Assembly: GCA_016806645.1 (NCBI GenBank)
Contig: JACSYO010000690.1
Location: 1,212,001 to 1,276,000, forward strand
Source: Ophiodon elongatus
Lineage: Eukaryota > Chordata > Actinopteri > Perciformes > Hexagrammidae
Direction of reading: 5' to 3'
Length of the DNA stretch: 64,000 nucleotides
Position 1 is the first letter of the stretch; each line of letters opens with the position of its first letter. Under the pieces are notes generated by a model. That model made no database searches. It was given only the letters and a program-made list of their open reading frames with translations, and had not been told where the DNA came from. Position numbers and translations under genes: made by a program. Below, piece by piece: positions 11,743 through 26,036 of the stretch.

Positions 11743-13434
11743 TTTCGGCAATGAAAATCTGAAACGCAGCAGGGAGCTGCCACCCACCACAACATTTGAT
11801 CTTCATCGATTCTCTACACCTGTTGTTCCAAATCTTCCCTTAATGCTTGAATCCTGGCAATGCCATCCTTAGTTAAAAAATTCTCTTTTCCCTTGGATTT
11901 CCTCCCTTTCAGAATTGTTTCACCTGGAACCAATCTGTAACACAATCAAAGTGTCCTAACATGAAAGCTCAGTTTTTTCCTTTGATAGTCCATTTCTCTC
12001 CACACTTCTTCTTTTCTCTGGTTGCTCAAGCAGCCATGTCTGGAAAAAAGTCTGCTTAAAATAGAGACTCAGTCACTAAGAATTATGCAAATTTACTTGA
12101 AACAATTCACTGGTGCTCTGCCTTTTGCAGACAATAGAATGGGCCCTTTGTCTAAAAATAAGCTGTGCATAATGAAAACTAAGGGGCTGGCTTGTTGAGA
12201 AACTGAGAACACTGTTGTGAGGGCTTTGAACATTTTTAAGTAATAAAATATACCTAGGAGGAAGAATAACTTAGCTATATAAGATGGCCATTCAAGTATA
12301 ATTTAGCATAATCTGACGGCTTCACAAACCGATTGTTCCAAAGCAGGTGAGAGATAGTTTTGAATGAAATAAGAAGCAGGAAAAGTGGAAACAAGAATGA
12401 AACACAACTTTTTTCTCAAAGCTTATTCTGTGTCCTCATCATTGGATTGCACTCATCCATCCAAAGCGTTGATTGCAGCTTCTGGATGAGTTAATGCTTA
12501 CAGTTTGTATGTTGCATGCTCATCAGTCATCCCTCTCGGCTTCAGAGTGTGTCCAGGATCGCAGGGTGATTAAACTCTAATAGCAGCCTTTTGAGAAGTC
12601 CGGGGGGATTTACTCCTGAGTCAACATGCCAGACCCCATTTCCTCCTCACTCACTGCTGCCTCTCAACACCCAACCGGCTGCAGCCACAGTAGATCTCCA
12701 CATGGAACTTGTATAGATTGAGAAAACCTTGGAAGTGACCCCGCACGAGGCCTTAGACATACACAGGGAATTATGCCAATATGACCTGTTTCTCCAAATA
12801 ATACCCAATTTACTTTGTTGAAATTTAAACTTTTCAAAATGAAACACATGGATAATTCATTTCTTTTTGATTATCATGATAAATACAGATACATGGTTCT
12901 ACCAGGAGATGTAATTTCACACAAAAATGTTTTATGATGCTTGAATATATGAAATAAAAGCCCAAAATTGCATTTATTTATGTAAACTACAGTTGAGATA
13001 ATTAGTCAGTTTTTTATATTAATTAAAATATGAAGATTTGCTGCTTTTTCTTGCTTTAGTATTATGATTATGTTTGGGATTGGGACTTTTGAAATGACAA
13101 AACAAGCAACCTGAACTAGCACTATGAAAACAACTATTTACTGTATCTGAATCATAACTTCAGAAAGAGGTTATTCATTACATCTATAAACGATTACTTT
13201 CTTTTGGTTAGAGGTAGAAATTGTGAAAAAACTTTGCGACACTTTTGCTCCCCTTCCATACATAAACTACATTTAGCATGTGGTTGGCACTAATGATTTG
13301 TTGTCTTTAGAACATGAAAGTTAAAGCTGTTATTCATCATACTTCATATTGTTGTGTGTCATATAATCCAATGTAGGATGGACCATTTTAATGGAATGAC
13401 ACAGACATTTGACATTAATTGAATCATTTCATTT
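11743..13434. other. Intergenic spacer, no gene recognised
   Basis: AT-rich sequence with only short frames. No splice-flanked exon, RNA gene or clear repeat was recognised. Confidence 0.4.
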
Positions 13435-13505
13435 TCTTATATGTTACATGACCAAAAGATTAATCGAGAAAATAACCATCAGATTATTTTATGATGACAA
13501 TAACC
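13435..13505. mobile_element. Fragment of family C (TAATCGAT-type) element
   Basis: The words CCAAAAGATTAATCGAGAAAA and CATCAGATTATTTTATGATG match one end of the family C copies at 11270, 21488 and 45251. Only about 70 bases remain. Confidence 0.45.
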
Positions 13506-16500
13506 ACTCACTATATATGTACCTCTACAAATTCTGGTAGGACACCTGTTACCTCCAGAATTGATGAATAGATTCAAGGAAGTGTTCTGAAATCTTTTTT
13601 TCACGTTTCATGCTGAAATTACATAAGTAAGATGCAAAGATTCCTGCAGTTTATGCCAAATGTTGCCACATCAACATGAGTCATTTGCAACAGATTCCCC
13701 TTTCCTGGTGTACTGAGATCTTGATCGACAACCTCAAGTTCTCTTCTTAATTATTCTCACTAACAGGATATTCTTTTCTGATCATATCATTCTTTGTAAG
13801 GTCTGGACACTTATTGCAAAATCCATTGAATTATAAATAAATACATTTGAATAACTGTATAACTACGGAAGACGTTTAGGGGAAATGTTGCATATATTTA
13901 AGAACTCTGGAACCATCTAATCATGTGAATTCACACTACTCTATGTGAGCTGTTATATGAATGAGATGTAGTTACATAGAAATGCCTGTGTTTGATCGAT
14001 AGATTCATGGTGGTGCTTTCCCAAGATGTCCAAAAAAAAATAAAAACGAGTGCAGAGACGTTTGTCATCGTACTAACATTTCAGACATCTTGTTTTAAAA
14101 CTTCCCACGAACAACAACACAGCGCCCGTTATCCAGCGTCCAGTGGCTCAGTGGAGACAACGTATGCTGCTTCTCCATGTGACTTTAATTGAGTGATTAG
14201 ATGTAATTCAATAAGCAATCGAAGGGCAATGCGCGTGAGTTTGAGGCGTAAAGCAAAAGAGCACTGGTGAGTGGAGCCTTTGTCCTTGACCCTCCATCGT
14301 TGCTGCTACCTTTCAGGCTAAATCACGCGGCCCGATCGGCCTCTGGCCAAAACCCCAATGTGGATCCCTCCACTCTAATTGTCTGTAGGCCACCAATTTC
14401 AGGAGCCACACAGTTTACAGGTTTAGTGCTCAGCCTTTCCATGTCTTGTGTTTGCCATATGAGTCACTATCTTTAGACCGGGATCAACAACACAAAAACA
14501 TCCCAGTTATTATTTTCTGTGAGCAGAATTACCACAAATCCTTTTGCTGAGATACTCTGAGATACATCAAGTTTGGGAATGTTTGCCATCAGCTAACTCT
14601 AATAAGCCAATATTCAATCTTAAGCCATCTAGCACATCGACTTGACTGCTTTCAACCGAAAGAAGAAAGCTTCAAATTCAAAAACATCAGGATTGTGAAA
14701 TTACTCTGAATTGTGACAAACTTTATCCCAGCTTGAAATATTACCCCTGCCTGTGGACCCATTAGCCCCACAGTCACACAGTCACACAGCTGTTTACTGT
14801 CAATCTGCCATAGCTCATGCAAATTTGGCAGGAAATGGCTGGCATTATAATAAAGAATATGAAAATGGCCCACTCCATAGCTTTACTATGATGCAGCGAA
14901 ATAGTTCCATAAATTTATTCAAGTCTGCTAATTCTCAGAGTAAATCAAAGTCCCCAGAGGAGCTGAAGTCTGTGAAATATGGCTCATTACTAAACCAAAC
15001 GGACACAAGACCTCAGTGGGATTACAAAGTCAAGGCTAGTTATAAAATACAAAAGAAAATGTTAATCTTAAATCCATGATTGTAGAAATGTCAGAAAATT
15101 CTCGCCACCATTCGAGGAGTGGACTTGTGGAAGCAATCTTGGCAAACGTGTGTGTAGACATTTGTATTATCCAACATGTGTCTTTAATGCTCCGTCAGCC
15201 AACTTGCCAACTGTCATATTGTTAAAGATAGACTACACCCTCTTGGATTGTGCCAAGAAGGCCCATAGATTTACACTAATACTCCGCAGCACAATGGTGA
15301 GCGCAGAGGCCTGTGGGGCAGCCAGAGGCCCTGTTCTTATATGTTGTAAAGCTTTGTTACTATAATTGTTACAGACTCCTGGATACAATGGTGACTACTG
15401 CTGCTGACTCAGATCACATCTGAACTCACAAATCACAGTAAAGTCAGCATCACATGCAGTGTGTTTGAATCGGCATTGCAAAGTGGGACTGTAATCGACG
15501 CTCAGACACTAACATCATCAACTGACATACTCATTTGTAATATCATATTCATTTATTACATTGTTCAATAAAGACAGGACTTCACTGTCTTTTAAACAAA
15601 ATTCTACATTATTAATACTTTCAGCATCTGGCATCAGATATTTTTGTTAAATGGGGTGGTACACTTCAGGGTCTGTGTTTTCAAAATAATAATCAAAACA
15701 AAAATGTTAAAATAACACTGTGGGCAAACACACAAGAAAACAAATACTGAATAAAACCAGATCAATTTCATACCCACCAATGAAATATAAATAATATGCA
15801 AAAACAATACAATAAAGTTAAAGCGTACAGTTTCAAAGTTTGCTATAAGCCATAATTTAGATTTTTTTTTATTAAAGCTGCAACTTGTTTTATGTCAACA
15901 ATGGATCAAATGAAGTGAAATGTAAAAGGAGTCGCTTTTAGTGATGAACACACAGATACTCATTGTCACGTGACTCATTATCACTTGACTCTAAAGTTCA
16001 GGGTTTTAGCATCTTTCAGCTCATTGTTTTGGTTTTACAGCCTGCATCTTTAACATTTTGGTTCACTCTTCCACCTCTCATCAATGTAGTTTTTCAGCTG
16101 CAGCAGGCAACCATTTTTTAACAAAAACGTTCTGACAGAGAAAGTCAGCAACTAGCTCGTGAACACATCGAAGCATTTAGCAGCCAAAAGAAACAGATTA
16201 CACACTGCACTGACTTTCAGTTGTTTGACTCTAACCTTCAAAGGTAACTGGCCAAAGCTGTTGCAATATGTTTGCCAATATGTGCCCTTGGGATCACCCC
16301 CAACACAACCCTGATTAACTTATTCTGTGAGACCTGTAATTTCTCCTGGAGTATTTTTGCCCAGACGTTCAAACCACGGACAAATAAAACAATCAAAGCA
16401 ACACAAGAGTTGAAGGGGACATGTTGTTTAAAGTGGCAGCGAACGGATGTTGCGTTCGAGAAATTGAGACAGGGGCAAGGCTGTGAACTAACATTGTCCT

Positions 16501-17449
16501 GTGGTGGTTCTGCAAGGGTGAGTAAGACACAGAGCCATTTGAAAGAGGACAAGGCAGTTGTTCAACAAGTGTTCTCCGAAATTCAGTGCAGGGAGCATGA
16601 CTCTGATTATAACGCCATGTGAATGAGCTTCTTTCTTCTCTCAATGAGGACATTCCTTGCAATTAGGAGGATGAGTACAGCTTTGTTTTTCTCTCGTAGG
16701 CGACCTTGTCTGTTTGGTCAGTGACTACCTGGAAGTCTAAGATGCACATGTGATCTATCTGCATGCATCTCTGCAGTGACAACTTTACCAAATGGCAGGT
16801 GAAAAGCCACAATCTGTTTATTGCTATTCACAAGAGGGTTGAAATTACAGCAATTATAATAGATGCTAATGTTACAAATAAGTTTGTTTTACAAAGAGAA
16901 ACTTTAATTTATTCCTGAAAGTAATTTTTTCTGGGCCAATTTAGCCTCTAACATGCCTCGGGTTGGGGGGCTTTATGCTCAGCTGCAGAGCCAACCAAAG
17001 AGCATAAATAGGAATGACACTTGGTCAGGATCTTTCGGTTCAACCACAAAACCAAATCCTGATATTGCCTCCTGGGACACTTTTAGTGACAAACTCTGGC
17101 TTTAGAAACAATGTGAGCAATGGAGCAACAGAGGACAAAAAGAGATAATAAAAGTGATGTGTTCCTCAGAGATGAAAAGGGAAAAAAGACAGAGTATGAA
17201 GCAAAGAAAGCAAAAAACAAGAAATGTAACTGAATGACATATTGTCTGACACAAACATCCCAAAATGTCATGGGTCTAATCCCCAGGTGCAAGCAACTGA
17301 GGGCAGAGGGCTCTTTAAAACAAGAGCGACATGGTGACTTCACTTCATCTCCACATCACTAGAAACACATAAAGTCAGCACTACCAGCCAAGCAGAAGCA
17401 CACCAAGTCATCTACTTTCCTTGAAACCACAAAAAAGTCTCACATCTCC
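13506..17449. other. Intergenic spacer, no gene recognised
   Basis: About 4 kb with frames up to about 116 codons, none with a recognisable domain or splice context. Part may be non-repetitive regulatory DNA, but nothing specific can be claimed. Confidence 0.4.
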
Positions 17450-17800
17450 GGCTTAGCCATGCTAACGGCATGGTACATGCTGAAATATTGAACTATTGAA
17501 TGGATTGCTATGAAGTTTGACACATTCATGGTCCCTGGAGGATGATGCTAATATCAGCGCAATACCTGCAAACTTAATGATAATCCCATCCGCCTCAGAT
17601 GAACTTTGTGTTTAGTGCTAATCTGTATAAGACCACACACTAAGCTAAGATAGTGTACATGGTAAACATCATATCAGCTAAACATCAGCATGTTGACATT
17701 GTCATTGTGAGCATGCTAGCATGCTGATGTTAGTATTTAGCTCAAAGCCCTGTTGTGCCCGCAGCCTCACAGAGCCTCTAGCATGTAGACTCTAGACTAG
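17450..17800. mobile_element. Degenerate teleost interspersed repeat, family A, second copy
   Basis: It carries AAACATCAGCATGTTGACAT, GTCATTGTGAGCATGCTAGC and ATGCTGATGTTAGTATTTAG, then CAGCCTCACAGAGCCTCTAG. It shares its right part with the copy at 7017-7501 in the same orientation. Confidence 0.65.
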
Positions 17801-17944
17801 ATTGTCTCAATCAATAACACTCTACACTTTCCAGAGTGGAACAAGATTTATAATATAAAGTGTTTGGTTAAAGATGGAAATTCAAATCTTTTTTTCACGC
17901 TTTCTCTATTGTGAGACATTTTACGGTTGTACAGTGCCACTATT

Positions 17945-18365
17945 ATATTCCTAGTTTCAAGTTTATTTCATTGATAAAGCACCAAAGTGCTTCACAAAGA
18001 CAGACATATATGTATACACATACACACATATAGACATATTTGTGCATATATGTTGTGGATAGAAAACAAGATAAAAATATAAACAAGTTTAGAGACAATG
18101 TAAACCCAGGGAAACAGAAAAACAGGTAAACACAATTAAAGGTCAGAAAATAAAAGGTGCATCTTAAAAGCATTATCAGAGTCTATTTGCCTCCGGCAGG
18201 CTGTTCCAGAGCCGAAGAGGCACTACAGAAAAAGCCCCGTGCACGGTGAACAACGGATCTGAGGGCTCGGCTGGTGCTGTGAGAAGTGAGAAGCTCTGAG
18301 ATATATGTAGGGGTGAGACCATGAAGAGATTTCAGATGAACAATTAGGAAACAATTCTATGCAAA
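17945..18365. mobile_element. LINE-tail-like repeat
   Basis: It starts with TTTATTTCATTGATAAAGC and CAAAGTGCTTCACAAAGAC. Later it has GGCAGGCTGTTCCAGAGCC and a GACCATGAAGAGATTT block. This order is typical of the widespread fish LINE 3'-tail repeats as I remember them. No reverse transcriptase frame remains. Confidence 0.55.
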
Positions 18366-21162
18366 ACGCTTACAAGGAGAAAAAGATAGAACTGATTATG
18401 AGGGGAAACTGTCTTGATGCAGAGCTGGAAGGAAGTGTAGGTAACCTGGGATGGGTCACGGTAACGATCAGGTCAAGATGGACTCTATCCTTGTGTCCCC
18501 CCTGGAACATATGCAGGCTGGTGGGGGTGGAGGGGGAGGCTGGGTTAGTCAACTATAGTAACCCACAGTGTCCTCCTGTTCAACCTCCTTTAAAGCATGC
18601 TCTCTATTGGATTAACATTGGCCCGAGGGTGAGAGTGGGTAGAGGTAACCTAAACAGAGGGGAAAGGGGGGTCAGCCAACTGTTTCAAGTGAAAGTGGAA
18701 TTTGGGGCATCTGTGTTTGTTTGTAATTGGGTGTGTTTGGGGCTGACTCTGACATCCTGCAAGGCCTAAGGGGTAGGGCAGAGGTTAGCCATCGTAGTCC
18801 ATGTGTACACTGTGCTCATGTCTCAAACTGCACATTGACCGCTGCTGTTGAACTTTGAGCATCCTTACTTTTCAAATGTATCACTATCAGGTTCAGGTAT
18901 AAAAGTGATTTTCTTTCTGACCTGTGAAGCTGCATTTCTGCTCCTCTTGTCACTATGGCGACTTATCAGAGGCTATTGGGTGTGATAATGTCAGTGCACT
19001 GTCGCTGGCAGACATTAAAGGAGCAAACAGGTTTCTGATGACAGCTTCTATCTTCGCCTCTACGCTCAGATTTGATTTTCTAGAGTTGGCCTCCAGTTTG
19101 ATGATGCATGCCAGGCTCTGCTCAGCTACTGGTAAGTAAAATGTGGACATCATGCTGACTATGCATTATGCTAAAATCACATGGCTGAGATTTGAACTCA
19201 GAAATACATACGATTTTCAGCCAATATTAAAACATCAAACTGTGTTTTGAAGCAAAACACTGACAACAGATCTCAAGATTTGTTGAAATATTAGTGTGTT
19301 TCAAACTCATGTCATGGGATAGCACAGCGCTCCAGGAACGGCCTCCTATGGCCCACCTCTGAAACTCCTGGGGTGAAAGGTTACTGCTGCGACAGTGCCG
19401 GCTCATCTGAGGATCTCTCTTTACCCCAAAAGCAAAACACCCGAGGGCAGAATGGTGGGCTTGTCAGGCCACCCCAACCCGACTCCCCAGGATCCTGGCA
19501 GGGAGGCAGAGAACCCAGGATCAGGGCTCCCCCCTGCACAAATACAGACGGGGTCGTGGGTCATCTGGGGAGCTCACACAAAGCTTTCATCCCAGAGAAG
19601 CTCATTTCAGGGGAATGTCTTTCCTCATCTAGATAGGAGTCCTCCTTGAGCCCTGTGTGGCTGCGCTGAACCCTGGATCGACAGACATGTTCCCTCAGAC
19701 CGGTTTGTTTTGTTTTGGTGCTGCATCTCTGCTCACATCCCCTCGCCTGGTCCTGACACTGCTGTGGGAAGATCAGGCTGGGTCAGCACACACATGGTGC
19801 TCCGTTACAATCCAAACACCCACTAAAACTGTATCAAACGGAGGCCTGGGTAAAAAAATAATGTTGCCGTATTTTTGGCTATTACCTTGCATGGTCTTGA
19901 GATGACAGTAGTGGCTGATATATGTAGATTCACATGCTATGAATAAAGTTTCATTAATTTCAGACATTCAAGCAAAACATGAGTAGGAGAGACTAAAGCT
20001 CATAGTTTAGTGTAATTATCTGTGTATTTATTTAGTTCAATGTACTAAGTACTAAAGTAAATTGTAATTGGGCAATTACACTGTTTAGATACAATGCAAG
20101 CAGTGAAAAGTTTAATTAGATGAACAGAGCCATTTCTCTGCAGGAATACTGTACTGACATGTACCTCAAATTAATACTCTTGTTAGGCTCAATTATAAGA
20201 AGTTACACTTCAGATATCCATGGAGAGGCCTGCCATCATAATAAGCTTATTTCATTAAACTCTGATAGGATGCAAGTTTGAATCGTACAAATAGTACTAC
20301 AAATAGTTTACAATCACATTTGACTGATAGAAAGATGAAGATATTAGGATACAATATTTTCAGCAGTATAGTACATTTGTGGCATACGATGGCTTTATTG
20401 ATGCTATGCATGACGATTTGGTAATAAAGCACATCTGGCTTTTTCAACGATACTAAATGTCACAATTTCAGCATATTAGTTTAATCTTTTCAGAATGGTT
20501 GGCACGTGGCTCATTTTCTGTCTGCAATCCATTTGCACAGCATTAACAGAGAGACTCGTTATCTCCGGTGTTCGTTTGCAGCGACTGATCCTCCGCAAGC
20601 TCACGGCGAAGACACCATCTAGCTGTTATCAACTAGTGCTCAATATGAAGACATTTAACACCCGAGCTGAGACCATTCTTCTTTTGGAAAACATTACTGT
20701 TGCGTGTGCGTGATCTCTTGCGATATTTGCAGCATGTGTTCACGACTGTTCAGCCTTGTCCTCTGAAGTCTTCCATATGTCTCGTGTTTGAACAATCATG
20801 AGTGCTGCTTCAATTTTTTCGTTATTACAGCGAGGCACCTCCATGAATATGTTAACACTGTGGAGCAACAAATATATTCCACGTTCAAGCTTCCACATGT
20901 AAAATGTTTGATCTATTTTTAGCACAATTCCTTTGTAATATGCATTGATTAAGTGTTCCTCTGAAGTTATAGAAGGCCTTTCATTCTCTTAACGTTTGTT
21001 TGATTATATTTTGCAGTACGCAAGTAGATCAATACTATAGTTCAGTAAGGAGGGCACTGAATCTGGCTTGATCTACATCAATAAAATTCTCTGGGCACAA
21101 CAATGTTGTGTGATATTTGTTTCTATTACTCGAATAATGGTAATAATAGTAATAATAATGCG
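18366..21162. other. Intergenic spacer, no gene recognised
   Basis: It includes a 136-codon open frame at 18359-18769 (+), the longest here, but with low-complexity composition and no domain. The rest is AT-rich with no clear feature. Confidence 0.4.
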
Positions 21163-21310
21163 ACTGCAAGTAACGATTCATTTAATTATTGAACAGCTGC
21201 AAATCATCACATCTAAGCAGCTTGAAGGAATGAATGTTTGGAATTTTTACTTGAAAAACCACTGAAACGATGAATTATCTAAAGTTGCAAATTCAGTTGA
21301 CTAATTGTTT
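21163..21310. mobile_element. Internally deleted family C element
   Basis: The left end CTGCAAGTAACGATTCATTT and the right part GTTGACTAATTGTTTTACTT resemble the two inverted ends of family C, with most of the middle missing. Confidence 0.45.
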
Positions 21311-21487
21311 TACTTCTAATTAATGTATAAATACAGTAGGGATAATAGTAGGAATGATTCATTATACATTTCTGACAGTAAGCAAAACAAGAAAATAAAA
21401 CACCAGCACAAAAAGTAACCCAGTACTTTGAAAAATGCATCAAATTCTTTCTTTTATAAAATCCGTAGCTGCAAAACATGATTATGA

Positions 21488-21762
21488 TCTAGGACAACTA
21501 ACAATTATTAGGTAAAAATGCTGATAAAAATGTCCCAAAAACCTTCAAATGGCTTGTTTTGTCCAACCAACGGTCCAAAACCTTTAAAGGTATACAGTAT
21601 ATTATCACATAAAACAAAGAAAAGCAGGCGATCCTCACAATTTAAAAGCTGGAACTAGAGAATAGAATTTTTGATTTAAAAATGATGAAAACGATTAATC
21701 AATTATTAAAAACAGTTTCCTGTCGGTTGACTTACAATAATCGAATAATTCTTTGAGCTCTG
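21488..21762. mobile_element. Family C (TAATCGAT-type) non-autonomous element
   Basis: It contains GACAACTAACAATTATTAGG at one end and AAACGATTAATCAATTATT plus TTGACTTACAATAATCGAAT at the other. In between are the CAAATGGCTTGTTTTGTCCA and TTTAAAAGCTGGAACTAGAG blocks typical of this fish repeat. It has no coding capacity. Confidence 0.65.
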
Positions 21763-22182
21763 TTGATACAAGATTACAAGAGGTTTTCAAATTGTTTGCT
21801 TGGGTGAATAAATTAAGATCGAGTACATTAATCTCAACATCCTTTCTCCTTTGAGTATTTATATTCACTTCATATGTGTGTCTGCTGTTGCAGTGATGAT
21901 GGATGGAGGTGTACTCCTGTGTGTCTTCCGCTCATGGGTTAACTGTCCTTGGCTAAACCAGATATAGAGCTGAGAGATGAAGGCAGTACAGCATCCCCTC
22001 TGTCTTCTCCTGCTTGGTCCTGTTTATTGAATTATACATCAGTACAACCGCTGTCTCTTTTTTCTCTCCCCTCATCTCGACTTAATTTGATCAGAGAATC
22101 TGCTGATGCAGTGTGTGCCCGGCTCATGTGAAACCAATTTAAAGCTACACATAAAAATCTGGTGTCTCTTTTACGCTCTCAT

Positions 22183-22186
22183 TCTC

Positions 22187-22218
<32 letters not shown>

Positions 22219-22283
22219 GCACACACGCACACACACACACACACACGCACACACATACACACACATACACACACACACACACA
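22183..22283. repeat. Compound (TC)n-(AC)n microsatellite
   Basis: About nine TC units are followed by a long AC tract broken by G and T variants. Confidence 0.92.
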
Positions 22284-22979
22284 GTCAGAGATGCGGAGAC
22301 CTTCTTCTAATAATATTAATCTGCCTGTATAAATCTCAGGGGGGAAACACAGATGGTTTGTCCACAGGTGAGACAGTGAGAGGTTTCTCAAATTCAGCTT
22401 GACACCAAACAATTTAAATATCGGGTAATGTGGCAGTGATTGTGAGTACAGCTACATTTACAAAAATGTATGTGGTTTAAAGGATTGTGCATTTATACCA
22501 CGTGCAGATAAATATTATGTCAACATCACTGAGAGTCATTGTTTTGTTGCCACGGCAACGGTTTTGTTGTGGATGGGACCAGCTATTCTGAGACCGGAGA
22601 TGTAACAGCCTCTCATTAATATGATAACTTGACTGACTTTTGCCTCTGTTTGTATGTAAAGATACACAACAAATCCAACGCTTCACTTCCACAATCAGTA
22701 ATCAGTAAGTCACACACATGAGCTATATTTTTAAAGCGCAGCTACGAGTCAAAAGAAGCAACACTTGCATTCCCATATGTAAACTGAAACCATTTTTGAT
22801 CCCTTGAGTTGCTCCTTGTCTCGACACTGGTTGTGAAGAGATTCTTGTGAAGGCCACTCTTGTTACTGTCCCTCCACCGTGGCTCAGTAAGTAAGCACTG
22901 TCCACGGAAACTCAAGGAGGGAATTCACATTATAAAGGAGTAACAACGCGGAGTCTTCAGGCAAAGACAGTGAAATCTG

Positions 22980-23321
22980 ACTAAAATTTAGCAGTAAAGC
23001 AATTCAGCATCATCTAGCAAGGAGTTGCGTCGGCCAATCAAATAAGTGCACACTGAGAATTGTGTTTTCGCGACCTTAGAATGAGTTGTTCATATCTACA
23101 CACGGAGCAGGTCCTCGTCACAGAGCCGTCCGCCATGTTTCTACAGTACCCTAGAACGTCAAACCCAACACTGGCTCTAGATAGGGACATTTGTATTTTC
23201 ATGTTTTTGCATTGGCCACCGAAGTTCTCCGACATACTTAGCACATGGGAAAAGTTTTAGTTGGTTGCATTCTGCGACCTCACCAATAGATGCCAACAAA
23301 TCCTACACACTGCACCTTTAA
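22980..23321. mobile_element. Teleost interspersed repeat, family D
   Basis: It contains AGCAGTAAAGCAATTCAGCA, CCGCCATGTTTCTACAGTA, AACACTGGCTCTAGATAGG and the terminal block CAAATCCTACACACTGCACC followed by TTTAA. This order is highly repeated in percomorph genomes as I remember them. No complete coding frame was seen. Confidence 0.6.
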
Positions 23322-25928
23322 CACAAATCGGTTGTCAGTCTGACGCAACTTGAAATCACATAAGATATCAATATCTTCGCAACTTGTTTAGAGAGTAGGA
23401 ACAATTACACTGATCAAAAAAGGTGTGATTGCGCCGTGATTGAAACATGAGTGTGGTTTTGAGATGGACTTGAAGAATGATCTATCCTTTAACGTGACCT
23501 ACCGCCGATGGGGATAATAAAGTGAAAGGACACTGCTACTGCAGGGATTCCTGCAGCCATGCATAGAGGACACGGAGAAACGTCACCCTGAAATAGACAT
23601 TGGGACAAATGACAGAGTGAGCACTGATCCGCAGCTGTGACAGTTGGAGGCTCAGCTGGTTTATGAATTCCCAACATTCCCCTAATTACTTAAAATTTCC
23701 ATTGGTGAGTGAAACTGGGCATCACAAGAGTCAGGTTCAAGTTTCAACTCAGGGTTCTTACTGCTGTGACGTGTTCCTGCTGAATGACGTGAACATCTGC
23801 ACAACAAATTAAAACATTTTGGTGATCGGTCTCCTTACTTCAATAATGACAGTTCAGACAGATCGAATCTTTAATTTCCTTTTCAATTTTCGCCTATAAT
23901 TCAAGAGTGTTTAAATGTATACATTTTAAAAATGGACAAAGGCATTGATAAAATATTTGCTTCATTGTAAGCAAGAACTTTCTGTGAACATCCAGTCCAA
24001 ACTGCCATTGTGATCATTAGCCTAGCATAAATGGGATAAGGCAGATGCTGTCCCTTTTGGAGAAGCATTGTCTCTGTTTTTGGTTTTAAGGATGATCTAA
24101 ACATCAACCCCAAAAAAATATTTTGCAGTAAAATATTTTTATACAACCACCCATTTCAAAAACTAGACATATTAAAGTTATGAAAAAACATACTTTGTTC
24201 TACCAGAGGTTCCTCAAAAACTAAAGCCTTCTTTGATCATCGTTCGAGAAAGATTCTATACATGTGCTGTTTTTACAAAAAGGCTATTTCAACATAATGT
24301 TCCCATAACAACAAGATACAGGTTTGTGTTTCCCATCTATGCCTGGCCTTTCCCACAGCCAAATTGAACATGGCATTGCTGAGACACAAAGTCTAACCTA
24401 CAGCACTTTCTCCAGCCCATTACCCGCACAGCCACGCCTCTACAAGAAACCCATAGCCAGAGGAGCTTCAGGGACCCCGGTGCTGATACACATGGAGGCC
24501 TGTGCCAACATAAACCCCAGAGGCTCTGAGCTGCTGCATCATGTGTTGAGCCCGTCCCCTCAGCAGCGAATACCTGGACATGGTTCCTGCTGGAAGTTAA
24601 ACAGACAAGTCGCCATTTAGTGGAAACCTTTTAGAGAGAATGCCACGCATGAGTGATGTATATCTGTGACAGCTGAGACTATAGCCTGTAGCAGCAGAGT
24701 GGTTTATATTAAGGGAGGCCTATACGCTGCACTCACAGCTTGTCATTCTTGATTGTTTAGCTGTGTGACAACCTTCAACATCAAATTTCTAGTTTCTTTA
24801 CCGTGACACTTTTATTTTAAAATGTTTGTGTCAGCTTTTCCCCGCTGGAAAAGGAAGCATGGGTGGAAAGAAAAAGAAATTCATTCCAATTTTTAGTCTC
24901 CCTTTATTTATCTTTGGAGCCAAATGCTCTCATAAGCAGACAAAACTCAAGCATGGAAGCGTATGATATGCAAGTGAAAATAAATCTCATCATATCTACA
25001 CCTAATATTTGATCAAATTTAGAAAGCTTTTATCATTTTAATGCTGAAAAATCTGAATAGATCTAACATTACTGAAAGATTATTTATAAATCAAATGTTA
25101 TATCAACATGCTGTTAAAGCAAAGAAATATAAATGTTTCACTAAGTTCCTTTGAAAACAGTAAAATGTACAAATCAAGATCAACTGACAAATAAAGAGCT
25201 GACATGTCTCTGCTTGTCTGTGTCATCACACATAATGATATTGATATACAGATATATCCAGCAATGAACTTTACTTATCTCAGGACATGAATGCATCAAA
25301 TCGAATAAAATAAACTGCAGCACTCAGCGAGATAGCACAGGGAATAAAATTAAAATATGTCTAACTTCTCCTCATATTAAAAAGCCACAACATAAAACAT
25401 ACCATTAATGAGTAAACAAAAGTTGGGGGTCGCAGCCAAAGTTAAAGTCATTACGTTATATTAGAAATAACTCCTAACAGCATACATTTAATAAACAATG
25501 AAGAATATAGTCTCGTTAACGAATACCTGCACAGTGAGAGAGAGAAGCCGGCGGTGAATGAGACTACACCGAGACTGCACGTGCACTGGGCCCAAAACTG
25601 GAAATTGTTTTTTTTTATTTGTTTCATTTATTTATTTATTTTCAACTGAGCAATTACGTTTTCAAATTGTGACCTCCTGACAGCGAGAAACATAATAGGT
25701 GCTTAAAGAGTATTGCTTTGGGGAAAGTGAGACAAAACAACCAGCATCTTAAAATAGAACTTGTGATTTTCACCGTTTGTATCATTTTTATCTGTTATTT
25801 CTAAGAAATGTAATCCTCCTCCTGGGTGACGTTGGACTGCAGATGTGGCCGACGTTATGTTGGGCAACAGCGAGAAGACACGAGTTATGTCTCGAGTCAT
25901 AATAAATAAGTTAATTATGACGGAAAAT
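23322..25928. other. Intergenic spacer, no gene recognised
   Basis: No exon or RNA gene was recognised. The part at about 24890-25550 is AT-rich without clear repeat words. Confidence 0.4.
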
Positions 25929-25930
25929 GA

Positions 25931-25974
<44 letters not shown>

Positions 25975-25990
25975 GAGGGAGAGAGAGAGA

Positions 25991-26033
<43 letters not shown>
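25929..26033. repeat. (GA)n microsatellite, about 1.4 kb upstream of the alx4 ATG
   Basis: About 105 bases of GA repeats with a few GGGA interruptions form a strict purine/pyrimidine strand asymmetry. Confidence 0.95.

Positions 26034-26036
<3 letters not shown>

Noticed and set aside
18359..18769. 136-codon plus-strand open frame
   Set aside because: It starts within or next to a LINE-tail-like repeat and has G/V-rich low-information composition and no domain. I do not call it a gene.
22106..22412. His-Thr-rich and Cys-Val-rich open frames on both strands
   Set aside because: They are translations of the TC/AC microsatellite at 22183-22283.
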